A DNA stretch of 10,255 bases, taken from Rhodobacter sp. (GTDB lineage: Bacteria > Pseudomonadota > Alphaproteobacteria > Rhodobacterales > Rhodobacteraceae). The DNA lies in the NCBI GenBank assembly GCA_013824055.1, contig PNNE01000061.1, positions 1 through 10,255 on the forward strand. Reading direction: 5' to 3'. The position numbers and the translations under genes are program-made. Shown here in pieces: positions 6,162 through 10,255 of this stretch. The first letter of the stretch is position 1. Each line of letters begins with the position of its first letter. The notes beneath the pieces are model-generated. The model did not search any database. It was not told the DNA's origin and saw only the letters and a list, made by a program, of their open reading frames with translations.

Positions 6162-7081
6162 AAATCATTTTCATGGGAACGCCGGAGTTTTCCGTGCCGG
6201 TGCTTGAGGCCCTGCACAGGACACATCAGATCGTGGCCGTCTATTGCCAGCCGCCGCGCCCGGCGGGGCGGGGGAAGGCGGACCGGCCAAGCCCGGTGCA
6301 GATGCGGGCTGAAGCGCTGGGGCTGCCGGTGCGCCACCCGGTCTCGCTGCGCAGCGACGCCGCGGTCGCAGATTTCGCGGCGCTGGGGGCGGATGTGGCG
6401 GTCGTGGTGGCCTATGGCCTGATCCTGCCGCAAGCGGTTCTGGACGCGCCGCGCCTGGGCTGCCTGAACATCCACGCCTCGCTGCTGCCGCGCTGGCGAG
6501 GGGCGGCACCGATCCATCGGGCGATCATGGCCGGAGACCGGGAAACCGGGGTCTGCATCATGCAGATGGAGGCGGGGCTGGACACCGGGCCGGTCCTGCT
6601 GCGGCAGGCGGTGACGATCGGGGCCGAGGAAACCACGGCAGACTTGCATGACCGGCTAAGCACCCTTGGCGCGCGGCTGATTGTCGAGGCGCTGGCGCGC
6701 CTGCCGCAGTTGCGCGCCGAACCGCAGCCGGCAGAGGGCGTGACCTATGCGGCAAAGATCGACAAGGCCGAGGCGCGGATCGACTGGACCCGCCCGGCGG
6801 CGGAGGTGGACCGGCTGATCCGCGGGCTGTCGCCGTTTCCGGGGGCCTGGACCGAAGTGAATGGCGAGCGGGTGAAGCTGCTGCGCTCGCGTCTCGTCCA
6901 GGGCCAGGGCCAGGGCCAGAGTCAGGGCCAGAGTCAGGGCGCGCCGGGGCAGGTGCTTCATGGTTTCACCGTGGCCTGTGGCGAGGGTGCCGTCCAGATC
7001 ACCGAGGCGCAGCGCGAAGGCAAGCGGCCGATGCCGGCGACCGAGATCCTGCGCGGGCTGATCTTGCCCGAGACACTCTAG
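6158..7081 (+). CDS. fmt: Methionyl-tRNA formyltransferase
   Basis: A 307-residue cytosolic enzyme that transfers a formyl group from 10-formyltetrahydrofolate to initiator Met-tRNA. The N-terminal Rossmann-like domain begins MKIIFMGTPEFSVPVL; the loop PPRPAGRGK (32-40) matches the tRNA-contacting region; LNIHASLLPRWRGAAPI (103-119) holds Asn104 and His106, and Asp142 in GLDTGPVL completes the catalytic set. The C-terminal OB-like domain starts around residue 205 (TYAAKIDKAEARIDW, then IRGLSPFPGAWT). Within it, residues 248-261 are a Gln-Gly/Gln-Ser repeat, probably a flexible loop. The start ATG overlaps the stop of the deformylase-like gene (ATGA, 6158-6161), so formylation and deformylation genes are co-expressed. 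It ends in TAG, and I see no convincing terminator in the 111 bases before the convergent regulator's stop. Confidence 0.96.
   Translation: MKIIFMGTPEFSVPVLEALHRTHQIVAVYCQPPRPAGRGKADRPSPVQMRAEALGLPVRHPVSLRSDAAVADFAALGADVAVVVAYGLILPQAVLDAPRLGCLNIHASLLPRWRGAAPIHRAIMAGDRETGVCIMQMEAGLDTGPVLLRQAVTIGAEETTADLHDRLSTLGARLIVEALARLPQLRAEPQPAEGVTYAAKIDKAEARIDWTRPAAEVDRLIRGLSPFPGAWTEVNGERVKLLRSRLVQGQGQGQSQGQSQGAPGQVLHGFTVACGEGAVQITEAQREGKRPMPATEILRGLILPETL
6899..6940 (+). repeat. In-frame tandem repeat (CAGGGC / CAGAGT units) inside fmt
   Basis: Seven six-base units in the order CAGGGC x3, CAGAGT, CAGGGC, CAGAGT, CAGGGC encode Gln-Gly and Gln-Ser dipeptides, residues 248-261 of Fmt. The array also reads as a larger 12-base repeat (CAGGGCCAGAGT) in its second half. 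Because the unit is a multiple of three, copy-number change would keep the frame. It falls in the C-terminal domain between predicted strands, so it is probably tolerated as a surface loop. Confidence 0.9.
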
Positions 7082-7192
7082 CGCAGCGGGCCAAGGGGTC
7101 CCATCTTCCGCCGGCAGGACTGGGGCGGGGCGCCATGTCGCTTGTCGCGCTTCTGGGCGCGGTGGAGCTGATCCGGGCCCGGAAGACCCTTG

Positions 7193-7693
7193 CTAGGTAA
7201 GCCGCTTGACCGCGTCCTTCAGCCGGAAGGCCGACTTGCCCGCGGCGGCCCACAGCCCCTGACCCTGCCAGGCGGCAAAGAGCAGCGCCGCCCGTTCCCG
7301 GGCCTTGACGCCAGCGCCAAGGCGCAAGGCCAGGGCTGTCTCCACCCCCATGCGCCAGCCGTTCGCCCGCTGCGCCAGGTCCGGGTGGCGCAGGTCCGAG
7401 GTGATGGAACCGGCATCGAACGGCCCGATGGCCTTGAGCAACCCCTGCGGCCCCTTGTCCGCTGTCGCGGCGATGGCTTGCACGGTGCGATGTTCAAGCG
7501 CGTCCCAGGCGGCGTGACGCGCGGCGCGGATCATCCCCTCGACGCTGCCATAGCGCTGCACAAGGGTCGGCGGCGCCAACCCGGAGGCTTTGGCGACCGA
7601 CCCGAAGGAGACCGCCTTCTCGCCGCCCTGCTCCAGCAGGCGCTGGATGATTGCGAAGACCTGGGCATCGGGAATGGTGCGGGTGCGTGGCAT
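7193..7693 (-). CDS. TetR/AcrR family transcriptional regulator
   Basis: A 166-residue predicted dimeric repressor. The N-terminal DNA-binding region has the TetR layout: helix 1 (DAQVFAIIQRLLEQGG, 9-24), then a helix-turn-helix around 28-55 (VSFGSVAKASGLAPPTLVQRYGSVEGMI), where AKASGLAPPTLVQRYGS corresponds to the usual AxxAGVSxGTLYxYFxSK, with Gln-Arg-Tyr in place of Tyr-x-Phe. The C-terminal ligand/dimer part (about 60-160) is helical, contains WRMGVETALALRLGAGVKAR, and is short for the family; no ligand can be named. It follows the TRIC-type gene after 39 bases on the same strand, so it may be the last gene of that unit or have its own promoter. The gap contains a palindrome suited to autorepression. 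The gene converges on fmt. Confidence 0.82.
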   Translation of the reverse strand: MPRTRTIPDAQVFAIIQRLLEQGGEKAVSFGSVAKASGLAPPTLVQRYGSVEGMIRAARHAAWDALEHRTVQAIAATADKGPQGLLKAIGPFDAGSITSDLRHPDLAQRANGWRMGVETALALRLGAGVKARERAALLFAAWQGQGLWAAAGKSAFRLKDAVKRLT

Positions 7694-7701
7694 GAGGCAA
7701 G

Positions 7702-7729
7702 GCTAAACGAATGTCCGTTCGCCTGGCAA
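7702..7729 (-). promoter_or_regulatory. Candidate promoter and TetR-type operator before the regulator gene
   Basis: The 39-base gap contains an interrupted palindrome, CGAA (7708-7711), six bases, TTCG (7718-7721). On the minus strand it sits exactly between TTGCCA (7729-7724, 5/6 to the -35 consensus) and TTTAGC (7707-7702, a weak -10, 3/6), with a 16-base spacer. An operator between -35 and -10 is the classical arrangement for self-repression by TetR-type proteins. Transcription from this promoter would begin almost at the ATG, giving a leaderless or near-leaderless message. The palindrome is seen directly; the promoter and repressor roles are inferred. Confidence 0.33.
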
Positions 7730-7732
7730 GCC

Positions 7733-8368
7733 TCAGCGCTTTGGTGCGTCCGGGCTGGGCGGTTGCGACCTGTAGACCGGCAGGCGCCAGCCAAGCGCGA
7801 TGCTGCCCGCCCGCAAGGTGAAGACGATGGCCGCGCAGAGCAGCAGCGACAGGCCGTCACCCAGGCCCGCGACCCGCGCCAGCACCGCGCCCAGGGATCC
7901 GGCAAGCGCACAGGTCGCGTAAAGCTCGCCCTGTTTCAGGACCAGCGGGACTTCGTTGCAGACCACGTCACGCATGAGACCGCCCAGACAGCCGGTGATC
8001 ATGCCCATGACCAGGACGATGGGCCAAGCCTGCGCTTCGGCCAACGCCACCGCGACCCCGGCGGGGACCGCGACGGCAAGGGCTGCGGCGTCGAACCACA
8101 GCAGCGCGCGGTAGCGGCTTTCCAGCAGATGGGCAGTGAAGAAGACCAGCACGGCGGCCAGCGCGGCGACGCCCAACGTCAGCGGATCGGCGACCCAGAA
8201 GACCTCGCGGTTCAGGATCGCATCGCGCAGCGTGCCGCCACCGACGGCGGTCAGGCAGGCGATGAAGATGAAGCCCACGATATCCAGCTGCGACCGGCTG
8301 GCGGCCAGCGCCCCGGTCAGGGCAAAGACCAGCACCGAGGCGTAATCGAGTGCATCCAGCAACGTCAT
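7733..8368 (-). CDS. TRIC-type cation channel family protein (YadS/YicG, UPF0126)
   Basis: A 211-residue inner-membrane protein with about seven hydrophobic segments and the internal two-fold repeat of bacterial TRIC homologues. Repeat one is YASVLVFALTGALAASR then GGGTLRDAIL (43-52); repeat two is WFDAAALAVAVPAG then GGLMRDVVCNEVPLVL (129-144). The GG-x-x-RD signatures in both halves identify the family. Archaeal and bacterial relatives form homotrimeric potassium/sodium-conducting channels; physiological roles in bacteria are poorly defined, and I infer only channel-type transport. The C-terminus is a short polar tail (PVYRSQPPSPDAPKR). Its ATG overlaps the rnhA stop (ATGA, 8365-8368), so it is translated from the ispH-rnhA transcript. 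It is the last gene before the gap that precedes the TetR-type regulator. Confidence 0.9.
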   Translation of the reverse strand: MTLLDALDYASVLVFALTGALAASRSQLDIVGFIFIACLTAVGGGTLRDAILNREVFWVADPLTLGVAALAAVLVFFTAHLLESRYRALLWFDAAALAVAVPAGVAVALAEAQAWPIVLVMGMITGCLGGLMRDVVCNEVPLVLKQGELYATCALAGSLGAVLARVAGLGDGLSLLLCAAIVFTLRAGSIALGWRLPVYRSQPPSPDAPKR

Positions 8369-8859
8369 GCCGCGGGAGCCTTGAATGGGGCCTTGATGGG
8401 CGTCTTGAACGGGGCCATGCCCGCACGGGCCAGCTCGTCGGCGCGTTCGTTCTCGGCGTGGCCGGCATGGCCCTTGATCCAGCGCCAGGTCACCTTATGG
8501 GTGGCGGCGGCGGCTTCAAGCCTTTGCCAAAGCTCGACATTCTTGACCGGCGCGCCATTGGCGGTGCGCCAGCCCTTGCGCTTCCATCCGGCGATCCACT
8601 CGGTGATCCCGTTCTTCACATAGGCGCTGTCGGTGACGATGGTCAGCTCGGTCGGGCGGGTCAGCGCCTCCAGCGCCGAGATGGCGGCCAGAAGCTCCAT
8701 CCGGTTGTTGGTGGTCAGCGCCTCGCCGCCTTGCAAGGTGCGCTCCTTGACGACGACGCCATTCTCGCGCGCAAGCATCAGCACGCCCCAGCCGCCGGGG
8801 CCGGGGTTCCCGGAACAGGCACCGTCAGTATAGGCGAAAAGCTCGGCCATGCGGGTCAT
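8365..8859 (-). CDS. rnhA: Ribonuclease HI
   Basis: A 164-residue cytosolic endonuclease that cuts the RNA strand of RNA-DNA hybrids, removing primers and R-loops. The DEDD set is complete: Asp12 (AYTDGACSGNPGPGGWG), Glu55 (TTNNRMELLAAI), Asp77 (IVTDSAYVKNGI) and Asp141 (NERADELAR), with the assisting His131 in IKGHAGH. The handle-region helix (WIAGWKRKGWRTANG) is present, as in E. coli RNase HI. I chose ATG 8859 because it overlaps the upstream stop as ATGA; ATG 8850 (MAELFAYT) is the alternative. The frame is open far upstream, but those codons lie over the DUF3429 gene. The last 16 residues are an odd tail of APFK-type four-residue repeats beyond the usual end of the domain. Confidence 0.96.
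   Translation of the reverse strand: MTRMAELFAYTDGACSGNPGPGGWGVLMLARENGVVVKERTLQGGEALTTNNRMELLAAISALEALTRPTELTIVTDSAYVKNGITEWIAGWKRKGWRTANGAPVKNVELWQRLEAAAATHKVTWRWIKGHAGHAENERADELARAGMAPFKTPIKAPFKAPAA
8380..8415 (-). repeat. 12-base tandem repeat encoding the APFK-like tail of RNase HI
   Basis: Three consecutive 12-base units encode APFK, TPIK and APFK, followed by a diverged fourth unit APAA and the stop. Units one and three differ at a single base of their twelve; unit two is diverged. The repeat lies immediately after the conserved RNase H fold, adds a basic, proline-rich tail, and runs up to the ATGA junction with the TRIC-type gene. It looks like a local slippage expansion at the 3' end of the gene. 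Confidence 0.75.
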
Positions 8860-9317
8860 GCCTGCAACGGGATGGCGATGCAGCCAAGGACGACCACGGT
8901 CAGCATGACCCGCAGTCGCAGCCACCAGCGCGGCGCAAGGCCCCAGGCCTGGAACATCGCGTCCAGCAGCAGCAGGCCGACGAACCCGGCGGCAAGGAAG
9001 ATGGTCGAGGTGTCCGACGCGTCCGAGACCATGAAGAACACCCAGAGCGCCGGGATGACCGACAGGCAGTAGGCGATGGCGGCCTCGCGTCCGTCGGTTC
9101 TGGTCGCAAAGCCCCAGAGCACGCCGGACATGAAGGACAGGATGACGGTGCCGTAGGTCAGCCCGACATAGGCGCCAAGGAACATCGGCGGCAGGACCTG
9201 ACCGGCCCAGGCCGAGAGGGCGGGCGACAGATGCGTGGCCGCCGACCAGAGGAAGGGAATCAGCCCGGCAAGGCCAAGGAGCAGGGCGGGACGGGGAATG
9301 CGGGCATCGTCGGTCAT
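8856..9317 (-). CDS. DUF3429 family membrane protein
   Basis: A 153-residue protein with about five predicted membrane segments (roughly residues 8-26, 46-70, 80-96, 103-125 and 133-150). The first segment begins PRPALLLGLAGLIPF and the second contains YGTVILSFMSGVLWG (55-69), the signature I associate with DUF3429 proteins (TMEM69-like in eukaryotes). No function is established for the family. The ATG overlaps the stop of the DUF1905-like relic (ATGA, 9314-9317), and its own stop overlaps the rnhA ATG (8856-8859). Such tight packing implies expression from the ispH promoter, but no functional link with RNase H or IspH is evident. Confidence 0.82.
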   Translation of the reverse strand: MTDDARIPRPALLLGLAGLIPFLWSAATHLSPALSAWAGQVLPPMFLGAYVGLTYGTVILSFMSGVLWGFATRTDGREAAIAYCLSVIPALWVFFMVSDASDTSTIFLAAGFVGLLLLDAMFQAWGLAPRWWLRLRVMLTVVVLGCIAIPLQA

Positions 9318-9532
9318 GGCATTGATCTAGCCTGACCGGCTGGCCAAGGCCAGCGCGCAGAGCAGGCGCAAGCCAGGGCCAGGCTGACCGGGTGATCGGC
9401 GGTCTCGCCTTCGACCCGGCGGCACCGGCCAGGGGCGCTGACCACATCTGCCGGCAGACGCAGGATGGTGCAGGTCGCGCGTCCCCGGATCAGCGGTTCA
9501 GCCCGGCCCGCGAAGCTGGCCCAACCGGTCAT
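9314..9532 (-). pseudogene. Truncated DUF1905-like protein (72-residue relic)
   Basis: The first part (MTGWASFAGRAEPL, then RATCTILRLPADVVSA and RRVEGETADHPVSLAL) matches the start of DUF1905 proteins, small beta-barrel domains that begin with an F-x-G/A strand, a W/T-x-x-x-LP-x-x-V motif and a V-x-G-x-x-x-x-x-P strand. The domain should continue for another 40 or more residues, often followed by a YdeI/OmpD-like domain, but here the frame runs into a low-complexity end (ACACSARWPWPAGQ) and stops. This indicates a 3' deletion. Both edges remain tightly joined: the ATG overlaps the ispH stop (9529-9532) and the TGA overlaps the DUF3429 ATG (9314-9317). The family call is from pattern memory and moderately sure; a genuinely short protein cannot be excluded. 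Confidence 0.5.
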
Positions 9533-10255
9533 GCAGGCTCGCGCAGGATGCGGGGGACCTTGAATTCGATGTCCTCGACGGCGGTTTCGACCAGGTCCAG
9601 AGTGACGGCGTAGCGGGCGCGGAAGGCGTCGATGACTTCGTTGACCAGCACTTCCGGCGCGCTGGCCCCGGCGGTCAGGCCGATGGCGCGGACGCCTTGC
9701 AGGGCGCGCCAGTCGATGTCGGCGGCGCGCTGGATCAGCATGGAATAGGGGCAGCCCGCGGCAGTGCCGACCTCGACCAGGCGTTTCGAGTTCGAGGAGT
9801 TCGGTGCGCCGATCACCAGCAGGGCGTCGATCTTCGCCGCTATGGCCTTGACGGCGGCCTGGCGGTTCGTGGTGGCGTAGCAGATGTCGTCGTGGGCGGG
9901 GGCGTGGATCAGGGGGAAGCGGGCCTTCAGCGCCGCGGCGATTTCGGCGGTGTCGTCGACCGAAAGCGTGGTCTGGGTGATGAAGGCCAGCCTTGCGGGG
10001 TCGCGGACTTGCAGGGTGGCGACATCGGCGACCGTCTCGACCAGCAGGACCTCTCCGGGCGGCAGCTGGCCCATGGTGCCCACCGTCTCGGGGTGGCCCT
10101 CGTGGCCGATGTAGATCATCTGGGTGCCTGCCTCGTGGTGGCGGGCGGCCTCGTTGTGGACCTTGGTGACAAGCGGGCAGGTCGCATCGACGGCAATCAT
10201 CTGGCGGCGGGAGGCCTCGGCCGGGACGGACTTGGGGACACCGTGCGCGGAAAAG
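9529..10255 (-). CDS. ispH: 4-hydroxy-3-methylbut-2-enyl diphosphate reductase IspH (5' end outside window)
   Basis: The last enzyme of the MEP isoprenoid pathway: it reduces HMBPP to IPP and DMAPP with a [4Fe-4S] cluster. About 241 residues are present. The frame continues from the right edge as FSAHGVPKSVPAEASRR into DATCPLVTKVH, so the ATG near 10200 is internal. Two of the three cluster cysteines are visible, in DATCPLVTKVH and DDICYATTNRQ; the first lies in the missing N-terminus. Substrate-binding motifs are IGHEGHPETVGTMGQ, GAPNSSNSKRL (the Ser-x-Asn pair) and TAGASAPE. The C-terminus (EDIEFKVPRILREPA) is typical of alphaproteobacterial IspH. It is the most upstream visible gene of a unit continuing through the DUF1905-like relic, DUF3429, rnhA and the TRIC-type gene, joined by an ATGA overlap at 9529-9532. 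About 75 N-terminal residues and the promoter lie outside. Confidence 0.96.
   Translation of the reverse strand, partial: FSAHGVPKSVPAEASRRQMIAVDATCPLVTKVHNEAARHHEAGTQMIYIGHEGHPETVGTMGQLPPGEVLLVETVADVATLQVRDPARLAFITQTTLSVDDTAEIAAALKARFPLIHAPAHDDICYATTNRQAAVKAIAAKIDALLVIGAPNSSNSKRLVEVGTAAGCPYSMLIQRAADIDWRALQGVRAIGLTAGASAPEVLVNEVIDAFRARYAVTLDLVETAVEDIEFKVPRILREPA

Noticed and set aside
7172..7183. A perfect 12-base palindrome, TCCGGGCCCGGA, between the convergent fmt and regulator genes
   Set aside because: It has no loop and no T run, so it is not an intrinsic terminator; short G+C palindromes are expected in such DNA.
7135..7200. A 21-codon ORF (MSLVALLGAVELIRARKTLA...) between fmt and the regulator gene
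   Set aside because: There is no good ribosome site, it overlaps the regulator's 3' end, and I recognise no family; it is probably chance, though a gene relic cannot be excluded.
7190..8623. A 477-codon open frame on the plus strand opposite the regulator, TRIC-type and rnhA genes
   Set aside because: The three minus-strand genes are clearly real; the opposing frame is low-complexity and spans unrelated genes.
8860..9447. A long N-terminal extension of RNase HI in an open frame
   Set aside because: The extra codons lie over the DUF3429 gene and its upstream neighbour in another frame; the domain begins directly after the ATGA-coupled start at 8859.

Overview
This high-G+C window looks like ordinary chromosome of an alphaproteobacterium, most probably Rhodobacterales (Rhodobacter/Paracoccus-like). 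The evidence is the protein character throughout, a def / deformylase-like / fmt cluster, an ispH-to-rnhA cluster, and a CobD of the Rhodobacter type. The lineage call is inference from family recognition. I see no rRNA, tRNA, CRISPR array, transposase, phage gene or origin.

Layout. Positions 1-496 (+) hold the tail of an unidentified gene followed closely by a group II truncated hemoglobin. Positions 493-2442 (-) hold cobD (cobalamin biosynthesis), a possible 34-residue ORF, and a family 2-like glycosyltransferase; the glycosyltransferase converges on the globin, and the two stop codons share one CTAG. A small conserved hypothetical gene (2664-3017, +) diverges from cobD. Positions 3091-4823 (-) hold a MalY/PatB-type PLP C-S lyase/aminotransferase coupled to an L,D-transpeptidase.

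Positions 4990-7081 (+) form the N-formylmethionine cycle cluster. It contains an intact peptide deformylase, a 27-residue ORF that looks like the surviving N-terminus of a lost deformylase copy, a full-length deformylase-like protein lacking key active-site residues, and fmt. Fmt formylates initiator Met-tRNA and Def removes the formyl group from new proteins, so opposing enzymes of one cycle sit together.

Positions 7193-10255 (-) read ispH (partial, last isoprenoid step), a truncated DUF1905-like relic, a DUF3429 membrane protein, rnhA and a TRIC-type channel. Each neighbouring pair overlaps by ATGA. After 39 bases, which carry a palindrome, comes a TetR-type regulator.

The window is mainly housekeeping. 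Most worth a second look are the two gene relics kept in frame inside tightly coupled operons, the inactive-looking deformylase paralogue, the 34-residue ORF between cobD and the glycosyltransferase, and short in-frame tandem repeats in fmt and rnhA.
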